This document shows, piece by piece, positions 36,226 through 44,938 of a DNA stretch of 64,000 nucleotides (positions within the stretch are counted from its first letter, which is position 1; every line of letters starts with the position of its first letter). The notes under the pieces were generated by a model. It was not told the DNA's origin, searched no databases, and saw only the letters and a list, made by a program, of their open reading frames with translations. Both the position numbers and the translations under genes were made by a program. The DNA comes from Liquorilactobacillus hordei DSM 19519 (GTDB lineage Bacteria > Bacillota > Bacilli > Lactobacillales > Lactobacillaceae), in NCBI RefSeq assembly GCF_019443985.1, contig NZ_CP049303.1:1178001-1242000 (forward strand), in the 5' to 3' direction.

Positions 36226-37773
36226 TTATTTTCTTCTTGCCCAATCTGCAATCCTTCTTGCTCGTGCAACAGCCGGTGCAAATGATGTTGTTGCCAATAG
36301 TAATATGACAGGTAAATACTGGATGATATAGCGACTTCTTCCGCCTTCAAAAAGTAAGAGGAAGATAAATCCTCCTACAAGCGAGAGCTTCAAGAAGTCT
36401 CTAAATTTCCAATTTTCATAACCCAATGCAATAATGCTGAGGATACATATCCACCATGCTTGAGCCATGAAGCGAAAATCCGCAATATTGTTTCCATATA
36501 GATAGATGAAATTTTTTAATTTGCCACTGATTGTTTTTGTCGTTGGTTTTTGGTTTTCTCTGAAGAAATGACCTTCTTTCAACCAGCCGAAAGTCCCATC
36601 TGCAGTGTTATTGCTCTGTTTTTTAACAATGAACTTGAGATATCCAAAGGCACCAAGTTGCTTTAAGCGTCTAAAAAGCATTTTCTTTGAATACTCGGTC
36701 TTTTGTTTTTTTGTTGGTAATACAGCCATTTCAAGGGCCTGATTTGCATCATATCCACCATCACCATACACTCCCATTGACATGAAGTGAATAGCAGGAA
36801 TTGAACGCCAAGCTTGAATCTTTATGTATCGCTGTTCATCGATGGCGTTACCTGTTATCTTGTAGGTTGAAAGAGCTGATCCACTAATTATACTTAATAA
36901 TATAACTATTTGAACTAGTCGTAGAATGGAAAAGTGTTCTTTTCGAACTGTCAAACTTAATAGTTCAATCAGGATCATTGCAATCACAGGAATTATTGCT
37001 GAAGGTTTTATGAAATAGGCGCAAATAATTGTTAAACCAAATAGTATAGCAGCAAGTGTTTTAAAAATAAAGTGTAGATTTTTCTTTATCATGATGCAAT
37101 AGCATAGAATGAATAAAGAAACCAAGGGCAATGACCAAGCATCAGTATACGGCATGATGATGCTTGGGAAGAATAAAAGCCAAGCGCAATGCATGTAGAT
37201 TGCAGTTCCTAGTGCTTTACGTCTTATAAGGGCAACACATAAAATATTGAGGATGGCTGATAGATCGACTAAGATTAGAGTAATGTAATCAAAAAATATC
37301 CATGAAGAGTATCCAGTCTGAACTATGATCCAGCGCATTAGCAAAGTAATTGGTAGATTGTTGCGGTTCAAGCTATAATAAGCAGCAACATTTGGTTCGA
37401 GAACATGTTTTGGGTTAACTGCTGCATAGTGCAACATACCAGCATCGAATCCACTGACTGGATGCACATAATATACGAACAAGATTTGTAAAATAATAAT
37501 TAAAAGGAAAAACAATGGAGCAGTAATATATTGTTTCCTTAAGAAAATAAAAGAAAAGCTGTTCTTTACCTTTGGAAAAACTATAATAGAAACAATTAAT
37601 GCAATTATAATGATAATTGCATAAGTAGTTAACCAGGTTGTACTTGTTCCAAAAGTTGAATTATCACCGAGAATGATGTTTGGCGATGTCCATGCAAAAT
37701 ACAGAGTCATTGCAAATAGAATTCTCCAGAAAATATTAATAATTTTATATCCTAGATTATGTATAGTATTCAA
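36226..37773 (-). CDS. GT-C-like integral membrane protein, exosortase G-associated
   Basis: 515 residues with about eleven helices. After helix 3 the outer loop HPVSGFDAGMLHYA (about res. 110-123) has the aspartate typical of GT-C transferases that use lipid-linked sugars, and YYSLNRNNLPITLL follows as in that family. Such large membrane proteins accompany XrtG. A role in glycosylating the sorted protein or making its carrier is inferred. Start TTG at 37773 with GGAGG seven bases upstream. It converges with the xrtG operon; the terminator lies between. Confidence 0.72.
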   Translation of the reverse strand: MNTIHNLGYKIINIFWRILFAMTLYFAWTSPNIILGDNSTFGTSTTWLTTYAIIIIIALIVSIIVFPKVKNSFSFIFLRKQYITAPLFFLLIIILQILFVYYVHPVSGFDAGMLHYAAVNPKHVLEPNVAAYYSLNRNNLPITLLMRWIIVQTGYSSWIFFDYITLILVDLSAILNILCVALIRRKALGTAIYMHCAWLLFFPSIIMPYTDAWSLPLVSLFILCYCIMIKKNLHFIFKTLAAILFGLTIICAYFIKPSAIIPVIAMILIELLSLTVRKEHFSILRLVQIVILLSIISGSALSTYKITGNAIDEQRYIKIQAWRSIPAIHFMSMGVYGDGGYDANQALEMAVLPTKKQKTEYSKKMLFRRLKQLGAFGYLKFIVKKQSNNTADGTFGWLKEGHFFRENQKPTTKTISGKLKNFIYLYGNNIADFRFMAQAWWICILSIIALGYENWKFRDFLKLSLVGGFIFLLLFEGGRSRYIIQYLPVILLLATTSFAPAVARARRIADWARRK

Positions 37774-38009
37774 AGAAGTGCCTCCAGAATAAGTTTTTTA
37801 AAATTCATGGTCATTAGAAAGATTCTTCTTAATTATAATTGCTAGACATAAGATTAGTGAAGATAATTTTTTGTTTTTCATCAAACTGTTACATTTAGTA
37901 CAGATAGAGTGGGAATTTAATTAGTAATTATTGTGATGTTTTATTAGACTTTTCTGTTAGACGGGTTATCATTAATACATTTAAGAATTTTTGGGTGGTT
38001 GAATATAAA

Positions 38010-39125
38010 ATGTTAGAGATACTTATTTTAGGATTTATAGTTCCACTTATTACAATCTGTTTTTTATTTTGTAAATATTATTTTTTTAAAATATACGTGG
38101 TTTCCTTAGAACATCAGGTTTGGGCTTATGTCATCTTTTATTTTTTCTTGGGAGCCTTTTATTTCGTCGTGGGAAGTCTTACTTATTTCTATCTTGAAAT
38201 TATTTGTTTTCAATATGTGGTTGGTATTACTGCATTTTTTCTTGATGGAAGATATCGAGGATATATGGCATTTGTCTTGGTACCACTAGTATTAATAGCT
38301 GTAGAGTATGTCAATGGAGTATACTCAGCAGCCACAGTTGAATATTTTTTCTGGTTAATGATTGCTTCTATTGCATTTTGCGAGTTAATCAATTTTCTGA
38401 ATGATATTGATTTGTTTTCGAAGTATGCAGCTTCATTAGTTGTGACAAATATTGTTTCTCCAATTCTAATAAGTTCTGAGTGGAGGACTTATTTTGGAAT
38501 GAGTACAGATAATGTCTATCTGCCTATTCTAATTGGATCAGTTATTATTTTGTGGTTTGTTTATGGCTATTCTGCTGCATTGCAACGAAAAGAGGTTCAA
38601 ATACTAGAACTTAGATATGAGGCGACTTATGATGGTTTAACTGATTTACTGAATTATAATTCCTTTTCTGATTATGTGTCATCTGCTGATAATAAAAAAC
38701 CAGAGCATCACGTGGCAGTTATGATGGATATTGATAATTTTAAGCAAATTAATGATAGTTATGGCCATTTAGAAGGGAATAATGTCATTAGATTTTTTTC
38801 AACCAGTTTAAAAATTTTCTTTAACAAAAACTTTCCTCAAAATGCTGAAGTCTATCGTTTTGGAGGAGAAGAGTTCTGTGTCTTATTCAAAGAAAAAGAT
38901 ATCAGAGAATGTTTTGAATTAATGTTGCGTTTTCAAGAAGATTTGGCATCAAAGAGTTTTGTAACAGATAAAAATGAAATAGTAAAAGTTACCTTCTCTG
39001 GGGGAGTTACCGAAGCGGATGAATTTACTGAGATTAAAAAAGCGGTAAAAAAAGCTGATATGGCACTCTATTTGGCCAAAAAAACTGGTCGTGGTCAGAT
39101 TGTCTGTCCAGATTGTGAAATTTAA
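38010..39125 (+). CDS. Membrane diguanylate cyclase (GGDEF domain)
   Basis: 371 residues: about six helices (res. 3-190), a short coiled linker, then a GGDEF domain (about 205-370) with MDIDNFKQINDSYGHLEGN and GGEEF (38862-38876). The active site looks intact, so it should make c-di-GMP from two GTP. The inhibitory RxxD site before GGEEF is missing. Start at 38010 is used because GGGTGG lies upstream; GTG at 37995 is the alternative. The membrane part resembles that of the second GGDEF gene at 41.8 kb, so the two are probably paralogues. Confidence 0.88.
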   Translation: MLEILILGFIVPLITICFLFCKYYFFKIYVVSLEHQVWAYVIFYFFLGAFYFVVGSLTYFYLEIICFQYVVGITAFFLDGRYRGYMAFVLVPLVLIAVEYVNGVYSAATVEYFFWLMIASIAFCELINFLNDIDLFSKYAASLVVTNIVSPILISSEWRTYFGMSTDNVYLPILIGSVIILWFVYGYSAALQRKEVQILELRYEATYDGLTDLLNYNSFSDYVSSADNKKPEHHVAVMMDIDNFKQINDSYGHLEGNNVIRFFSTSLKIFFNKNFPQNAEVYRFGGEEFCVLFKEKDIRECFELMLRFQEDLASKSFVTDKNEIVKVTFSGGVTEADEFTEIKKAVKKADMALYLAKKTGRGQIVCPDCEI

Positions 39126-39256
39126 TGATGATCTCAATAAAATGAGAATCGCTAAAGTGTTAAATTGAACTGAATTTTAAATTTAGCTTGTACTATTGGT
39201 AGTGCTCAAATTATAATGTTTAAAGGGTAGAATGTTTAGTTAAAGGGGATTAACGA

Positions 39257-41545
39257 TTGAAAAGATGGGGTTTGGGGATAATAGTTATCCTGTTTGGTTC
39301 GTTGTACGCACTATTGGCGACTAACCAGCAAAATAAACGACCAGCCAATGGACAACAAGCTAATAATTCAACTATTGTGGCCAAAAAGAAGCTGGAAAAC
39401 CATAGTGCAGTTCTTCCTGTACAAAGTGGTAATAAATTGGCAACACAATCCGCTATAATTAGTAATGGACAATCAAGTGCAGATAAGTTGGTAAGTAGTG
39501 TGGCAGATCAAGGTGACAGAACAACAGTTGCTGGTCTGTTGCTACAAAAAACAGGAGAAGTTTTGCGCAAGCAAATAGTGTACGCTAAAAATTCGGTTGA
39601 AGATATCAAGCTTTCTACAGATGAAGAAGGCGATTTTTTTGCACACTTGTTAAACAATCAGAAATACACATTGTTTACTTCTGATGGAGTACAGCTTGGG
39701 AGTATTACGATAGGTGACACACAGCAGGTTGATAATGATGAAGGCATAATTGAACTTGGTAGAACATTTAGCGGTCAATCTTCATCAAATTATGTTCAAC
39801 TTAAATCAGATACTATCTACTTTTTAGAATCTGAAGTTTTTGGAGCGACTGCTAATCAAGTTATTGTTAAAGGTAGCCAAGATGTTTATGTTGGTGATGT
39901 AGTACTCGCAGATCAAGGACAAAATCATTCGGGTGCAATTGCTATAAAGGTAACTAGTGTACAACATGAGAATGATAGAACAATTTTAAATGGTACAAGC
40001 ATAACCATGACTTCACTGTTTCAAGAGATTCATTCTGGAAGTTATGGAGTTTTTGGTACAATGAGAATTTCGCCAAATACACAGATTGCAAAATTTAATC
40101 AGAGTAGTGACAGTTTAGCAGTCAATGATGATCAAGGCAATAATTTCAATGTAACGTTAGATATGATCCCTTCTTTGGCTGTTAATTATTCAAATGCGCA
40201 CGGTATGAAGCAAGTAGCGGCATCATTTAGGATAAATGCTAAGATTCAAGGAAGTATTAGGGGAAATGGTGCTCATTTTGCAACTTATAATCTTGGGGAT
40301 GCAACCATCTCGACTGATATTCCTTTTATCACAGTGAATGTACCGCTAACTTTAACTTTAGGAATCCAAGCAAATAACAGTACCACTGTGAATGTTATGG
40401 CTCAATATAATTCCAGCATGAACTTGCAAATGAATGCCGGTGAGTTGACAAAGTCTGCTAGTCATAGCGTGACTACTGATTTGTCTGGAGGTACTCCTCA
40501 AAGTATCAGTTTAGGTGTAGGTGTTGCTCCAGCTATCTCAATTGCAGGGGATAATCTACTTACTGTAAAAAACAATTTGGGTTTTAATGACAAAATAGAT
40601 GCTGATTCAAATGAAACACAAGATAGTTATTTTAATGCTGAGATTGGCAGCTCACTCTTAGACAAGACATATAGCTTTAATGAGGGAGAACCACTTTTCA
40701 GAACTGCTAGAATGCAGGTTAATACAGATACTTCTGCAGCAGTGAACGAGCTAACCTTGGAACCAGGTGAAACAAAGATATTATATCTTCCAGAGTATGA
40801 TAAAGAAACGGATGCGGTAATCTTTGAGAAACAGGGACCGATTACAGTTACCAAATTATCAAGTGGAGCATATAAGGTAACTGTAGAAAAAAATGCAACT
40901 GCTGGAAATACAGCTAACCTAACATTTATGTCTTCTGCTAATGGTCATCTCTTCGATAGTAAAGCAAAAATTGCTGTTAATGTTGCTCAAGCAGCTAACG
41001 GCAGTATTAGTGGTTATATATCAGATGTTTCGCAAAAAGTAGGAATAAAAAACGCAAGAATAACATTGGTTAGTTCAACAACAGGTGCGACTTATACCGC
41101 GATTTCTGATGATAATGGCAAGTACACAATTACACTTCCAGAAGGAAATTATCAAAGCATGGTTGTTACAGCAAGTGGCTATAAGACGGTGAGTGCGAAG
41201 ACAGTTAACATTGATGCAGGTGAAACAATAACTAATATTGAACTTTCTGTGGATGATATCATTCTTCATGGAATTATTAAGAATTCAGTGTCCGGAGAGA
41301 ATATTGCCGAAACAAAATTGTATTTTAGGCAAGGAGATAATAATCCAACAGGAGAATTGGTTGAAAGTGCAACGACTGCTGCAGATGGCACGTATAGTCT
41401 TAATCTGCCTGTAGGAGATTACACGGTTGAAATAACAAAAGATGGTTTCGTGACAAGCTTTAAAAACATTACCATTACTGCGGGAAATGAAAACATAGAA
41501 TTTGATGGATCATTATCTTCAAATGAAAGTATATCCAGTTCCTAA
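39257..41545 (+). CDS. Large secreted protein with carboxypeptidase-regulatory-like domains
   Basis: 762 residues. A single N-terminal hydrophobic segment (res. 4-21) acts as signal peptide or anchor, followed by a polar linker. A Cna-B/carboxypeptidase-regulatory-like fold may begin near residue 90. The C-terminus has two clear copies of that beta-sandwich: about res. 580-665 (SGYISD, DDNGKYTITLPEGNYQ) and 668-755 (HGIIKN, AADGTYSLNLPVGDYT). No LPXTG or exosortase tail. Start TTG at 39257, fixed by AAAGGGGA seven bases upstream. It lies between two diguanylate cyclase genes, so c-di-GMP-linked adhesion or matrix binding is a reasonable guess. Confidence 0.75.
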   Translation: MKRWGLGIIVILFGSLYALLATNQQNKRPANGQQANNSTIVAKKKLENHSAVLPVQSGNKLATQSAIISNGQSSADKLVSSVADQGDRTTVAGLLLQKTGEVLRKQIVYAKNSVEDIKLSTDEEGDFFAHLLNNQKYTLFTSDGVQLGSITIGDTQQVDNDEGIIELGRTFSGQSSSNYVQLKSDTIYFLESEVFGATANQVIVKGSQDVYVGDVVLADQGQNHSGAIAIKVTSVQHENDRTILNGTSITMTSLFQEIHSGSYGVFGTMRISPNTQIAKFNQSSDSLAVNDDQGNNFNVTLDMIPSLAVNYSNAHGMKQVAASFRINAKIQGSIRGNGAHFATYNLGDATISTDIPFITVNVPLTLTLGIQANNSTTVNVMAQYNSSMNLQMNAGELTKSASHSVTTDLSGGTPQSISLGVGVAPAISIAGDNLLTVKNNLGFNDKIDADSNETQDSYFNAEIGSSLLDKTYSFNEGEPLFRTARMQVNTDTSAAVNELTLEPGETKILYLPEYDKETDAVIFEKQGPITVTKLSSGAYKVTVEKNATAGNTANLTFMSSANGHLFDSKAKIAVNVAQAANGSISGYISDVSQKVGIKNARITLVSSTTGATYTAISDDNGKYTITLPEGNYQSMVVTASGYKTVSAKTVNIDAGETITNIELSVDDIILHGIIKNSVSGENIAETKLYFRQGDNNPTGELVESATTAADGTYSLNLPVGDYTVEITKDGFVTSFKNITITAGNENIEFDGSLSSNESISSS

Positions 41546-41565
41546 ATGGTTGATCGAAAGAATTT

Positions 41566-41672
41566 GAGTACTAATTCGAAGTTACAAGGAGAACTTTGAA
41601 TTATGGAACACATTTATACGGAATAAATAGAGAGGTTGAGTCAAAATTTGACTTTTGGTCACCTTCATTTTG
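41566..41672 (+). repeat. Intergenic repeat, copy 2
   Basis: Core TTATGGAACA, CATTTATACG, GAATAAATAG, AGAGGTTGAG, TCAAAATT in order (41601-41648), then an imperfect hairpin reaching about 41667. Closest to copies at 46401 and 52349. Confidence 0.7.
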
Positions 41673-41774
41673 ATGAACCTATGTTTTGTTGAAAAAAGTA
41701 GTATAAGAAAAAATTAAATTTATAGAATTGCTTAATATTTGTTTATGTAAATTTATAAAAGATGTATAATCTTA

Positions 41775-42989
41775 TTGAAAAATAATCAGCTTATGATTTT
41801 TTGGGGCCGTGTAAAGGGTGTGGTAGCGGAAATGGTTAGTTCTTTGTTTGTCTTGATATCAATTTCTACATTGATTGTTGGTTTTATATACGAACTATAT
41901 GTACTGAGTGAAAGTGAAGATATGAAGAAGGTTAATTCATTTTTCAAGTATGGGACAGTAATTTTTTTATTTGTCGTACAAGAGTATTTTATTGTCTACA
42001 TAACGTATAATGCGGTCGGTTTTGTTTGCTTTCAATATGCAATATGGATCGCAACCTTCATGATTTCGCGAAAATGTGCATTGATTACAGGAATATTTAC
42101 ACCAATTGTTATCAATTTGTTTTTATATAATATTGGTGAGTTTTCAATTATATTTTGTGTATTAAGTGTCTTGTCTGTATTGACTATCTTTTTATTGATG
42201 GGCGCTTTCTTAAACAAATCTTTTACTATTCAATTCTATCGTTATAGTGGGACTTTGCTTTTTATTAGTTTATTAACCATGAATCCAGCAACAAAAGATT
42301 TTGATATTCACTTTTACACTATAGCCAATGTGTTGAAGGTATTAATGGGATGTTTATTGATAATCTGGTTTTCATATATTTTTTTTAGGGAGATTAAGCA
42401 GAAGAAACGAAGAATAAGTGAGCTAGAATATATGAAGTCTCACGATAAATTAACCGGTCTTTATAACTATCGGGAGTTCACAAAAAATTTAAATATTATA
42501 AATGAAAGTTCTGAGAAAAACTATATAACGATAATGTTGGATATTGACGACTTTAAGAAATTCAATGATGAATTTGGACATAATGAAGGAAATGGTATTC
42601 TTCAAAGTTTCTCTAAAAGGTTGCATGAATATATAATAAATAATGAAACCAATGCGGCACTCTATCGTTTTGGTGGTGAGGAATTCTGTATCTTGGTTAA
42701 GGATAAGCCACTTGATCAAGTGAATGCAAAACTAGATAATTTCATTAATGGTTTACGAGAAGATAGATATAAAACAGAATCGGGAAAAGAGATCTGTGTC
42801 TCTTGTTCTGCTGGAATTTCGGATAATAATAAATTTTCGACAATTTACGAAACAGTTAGAGCGGCAGATGCGGCACTCTATCAAGCTAAAAAAGAAGGTA
42901 AAGGGCGAGTTGTTATTAATACGGGAGATAACTTTACGACAAGAGGAGTGTCAGTGAGTTCTGTGCAAGAAGAGTTATTCAGAGTATAA
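41775..42989 (+). CDS. Second membrane diguanylate cyclase (GGDEF domain)
   Basis: Up to 404 residues: five or six helices, then a GGDEF domain with LDIDDFKKFNDEFGHNEGN and GGEEF (42672-42686). Active-site residues are intact; no RxxD inhibitory site. The start is uncertain: TTG at 41775 lies only five bases after a TATAAT box (41765-41770) and has no ribosome site; ATG at 41793 or at 41832 (with AAAGGG upstream) may be the real start. Same layout as the cyclase at 38010, with the secreted protein between them. Confidence 0.85.
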   Translation: MKNNQLMIFWGRVKGVVAEMVSSLFVLISISTLIVGFIYELYVLSESEDMKKVNSFFKYGTVIFLFVVQEYFIVYITYNAVGFVCFQYAIWIATFMISRKCALITGIFTPIVINLFLYNIGEFSIIFCVLSVLSVLTIFLLMGAFLNKSFTIQFYRYSGTLLFISLLTMNPATKDFDIHFYTIANVLKVLMGCLLIIWFSYIFFREIKQKKRRISELEYMKSHDKLTGLYNYREFTKNLNIINESSEKNYITIMLDIDDFKKFNDEFGHNEGNGILQSFSKRLHEYIINNETNAALYRFGGEEFCILVKDKPLDQVNAKLDNFINGLREDRYKTESGKEICVSCSAGISDNNKFSTIYETVRAADAALYQAKKEGKGRVVINTGDNFTTRGVSVSSVQEELFRV

Positions 42990-43098
42990 TATTTCACAAC
43001 TAGCAATTTCGGTATTAATAATAGCGAATTGTTGTAATGAGAGGCTGATTTTATGACACAGGTCTCTTACATGTGAGAGAGAAGGGCGAGAATTTATT

Positions 43099-43872
43099 AT
43101 GCTTTGGATTATTATATTTTTAGTAGTTGCTGGTTTTTTAGCCGGTTTAATGCAATCTGTTGCGGGATTAGCATCATTAGTATCTTATCCGGCATTGCTA
43201 ATCGTTGGTGTGCCACCAGTAATTGCGAATGTTACCAATACAACAGCCTTGATTTTTTCGGGAATTGGGTCATTGATTTCTTCATCCAAGGAATTGAAGG
43301 GACACTGTAAGAGATTATCATTCTTTATTGCTTTATCGCTAATTGGTAGTTTAGGTGGAAGTTATCTGTTATTACATTTACCTTCAGCATCTTTTGAAAA
43401 GGTAGTTCCTTTTTTTATCTTTGGTGCAGGTATTTTGCTGTTACCGTCTAGTCGTAAGAAAAGATTGGTTAGTGGTAGTGAGTTAAGGCAAGAAAGGGAT
43501 TTGCAAAGTCCACTGAAATTGATTGCCAGTTCAATTTGCATCATTTTAGTTGGGGGATACACGGGCTATTTTGGTGCTGCAGGGGGTGTTTTATTTCTTG
43601 CAATTCTCTCGGCAATTACAGATGAAGAATTTCATATTGTTAATGCAATGAAGAATGTGATAACCTTTGCAGGGAATTTAACTGCAACATGTATTTTCAT
43701 CTTTAAGTCACATATTGCATGGCACTATGTGATTCCAATGGGGGTAGGATTGTTGGCTGGGGGCTATGTGGGTCCGGTTATTGTGCGGCATGTCAATATT
43801 CATTTACTAAGAACGCTAATTGCATTTGCGGCGTTTGGACTAGCTCTTTACTTGCTGGTTGAAGCATACTGA
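43099..43872 (+). CDS. TauE/SafE-family permease (sulfite/organosulfur exporter-like)
   Basis: 257 residues, about eight helices in two similar halves. The family features are the N-terminal GFLAGLMQSVAGLASLVSYPALLIVG and the mid-protein GGYTGYFGAAGGVLFLAIL. Members move small anions such as sulfite or sulfoacetate; the substrate here is not known. ATG at 43099 after AGGGCGAG. A near-palindrome CTCTTACATGTGAGAG (43064-43079) just upstream might be a regulator site. Confidence 0.82.
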   Translation: MLWIIIFLVVAGFLAGLMQSVAGLASLVSYPALLIVGVPPVIANVTNTTALIFSGIGSLISSSKELKGHCKRLSFFIALSLIGSLGGSYLLLHLPSASFEKVVPFFIFGAGILLLPSSRKKRLVSGSELRQERDLQSPLKLIASSICIILVGGYTGYFGAAGGVLFLAILSAITDEEFHIVNAMKNVITFAGNLTATCIFIFKSHIAWHYVIPMGVGLLAGGYVGPVIVRHVNIHLLRTLIAFAAFGLALYLLVEAY

Positions 43873-43920
43873 GGATTTTGGAAGTAATGCCATAAGCCGG
43901 GAAAAATTGATTATTAATTT

Positions 43921-44017
43921 GAATTCTAACATAGCAGAAATATTGACTTACGAAATACATTTATTCGTGATAAATAAAGAGGCTGAATCAATTAATCTTT
44001 GATTCAGCCTTTTTTGT
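43921..44017 (+). repeat. Intergenic repeat, copy 3 (ends in terminator hairpin)
   Basis: TTGACTTACGAAATACATTTATTCG, shortened here to its parts TTGACTTACG and CATTTATTCG, then GATAAATAAAGAGG, matches copy 2. It ends in a perfect hairpin AGGCTGAATCAA / TTGATTCAGCCT (to about 44010) with a TTTTTT tail. The hairpin lies between the converging permease and DUF2922 genes. Confidence 0.65.
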
Positions 44018-44046
44018 AATATTCTTATATGTCAGCTCTTATATGA

Positions 44047-44268
44047 TTATTCGAAGATTGGTGTATTTGTTGTTTCAACATATTTTGCAGAGATCGGTGT
44101 TGTATAGAGTTCTTCACCGTTTTTATTAACAAAAATTCCAAGTTCTGCCAAATCGTTCATCGCTTTTTTAATGACTTCCTTGTCTAAATCGTTGTTAGCA
44201 TAACTAAGACGAAAATGGTTCTTTGTCTTACCAGATTGACTTCCAAAAACCATGTCTAATTGCTTCAT
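44047..44268 (-). CDS. DUF2922-type small protein
   Basis: 73 residues, soluble. The segment MVFGSQSGKTKNHFRLSY, an acidic middle and a final stretch before a threonine-rich tail fit the DUF2922 family, small Firmicutes proteins of unknown function usually encoded beside a DUF1659 protein, as here. Start ATG at 44268 follows GGGGGAA. It is the second gene of a two-gene operon. Confidence 0.75.
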   Translation of the reverse strand: MKQLDMVFGSQSGKTKNHFRLSYANNDLDKEVIKKAMNDLAELGIFVNKNGEELYTTPISAKYVETTNTPIFE

Positions 44269-44307
44269 CCGAATTCCCCCTAATTTTTAGTTGCGATAGC
44301 TTCAAAG

Positions 44308-44508
44308 TTATTTTGTAACTGTTTCGATGGTAGTGAGTTTTGTTTCTGAGATTTTATCAGCTAATAAAGTATTCAAAATTGCGGTAAAAGTGGTGATTTT
44401 CTCCTCTGTTAGCCCCTCTTTCAAGTTGTTGAAAGAATGCTTGATCTCGGAGCCATCTTCACTAACGCCTGTGACTGCGATATTTGATTTAACCCATGCT
44501 TTACTCAT
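44308..44508 (-). CDS. DUF1659-type small protein
   Basis: 66 residues, soluble. Fits DUF1659: basic start MSKAWVKS, then a beta-rich core ending in a threonine-valine-rich tail. Function unknown. Start is set at 44508 because GGAGGTG stands six bases before it; an in-frame ATG at 44517 lies within the ribosome site. First gene of the pair with DUF2922; the promoter region upstream carries the inverted repeat at 44532. Confidence 0.75.
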   Translation of the reverse strand: MSKAWVKSNIAVTGVSEDGSEIKHSFNNLKEGLTEEKITTFTAILNTLLADKISETKLTTIETVTK

Positions 44509-44531
44509 GTAAAACACCTCCAGTTTTATTT

Positions 44532-44554
44532 TGTAAGTGCTGCAGCTGCTTACA
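44532..44554. promoter_or_regulatory. Inverted repeat upstream of the DUF1659/DUF2922 pair
   Basis: TGTAAG - 11 bases containing CTGCAG - CTTACA, with perfect 6-bp outer arms. On the minus strand a TTGACA box lies about 26 bases further upstream, so the repeat is in the early transcribed leader of the pair. Regulatory meaning unproven. The rest of the gap to 44938 holds no gene: a small hairpin GAAGGT/ACCTTC near 44613 and the AAGCG-TGG-CGCTT repeat near 44757 are the only structures noted. Confidence 0.4.
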
Positions 44555-44938
44555 CCTATATAAACGAAATGAGCGGTGAAAGTGTCAACTTAATTTTATT
44601 CTTCTTAATATGGAAGGTAGCGAACCTTCGAAGAATATTGCTAGATTAGCAATTGAATGATGCTTTACTTCTAACCTAGTCTTGTTAGAAAAGTAGAATG
44701 AAAATAGAAGTTAATCTAGTTTTTAAAAATAAAATTAAATTTCTTGAAAGCAAGAAAGCGTGGCGCTTACATTGATAAAATGTATAAAAAAAGGATAATT
44801 AACTTTTGAAAACAAAATAAAAAATGTAAAACAACATTGATATGTCATAAAATCGTACATGAAATGTAGTTATAAAATTGACATTCTAAGAATATGATTA
44901 TAAAATCATTAATACATCAAATGAAAGGTGATGTTTAT

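Noticed and set aside
44750..44780. AAGCG-TGG-CGCTT repeat before the amino-acid permease as a second cre box
   Set aside because: Only part of the cre consensus fits, with mismatches in the fixed CG/CA positions.
44530..44938. T-box or amino-acid riboswitch in the long leader of the permease
   Set aside because: No T-box sequence, no specifier-like stem; only short hairpins.
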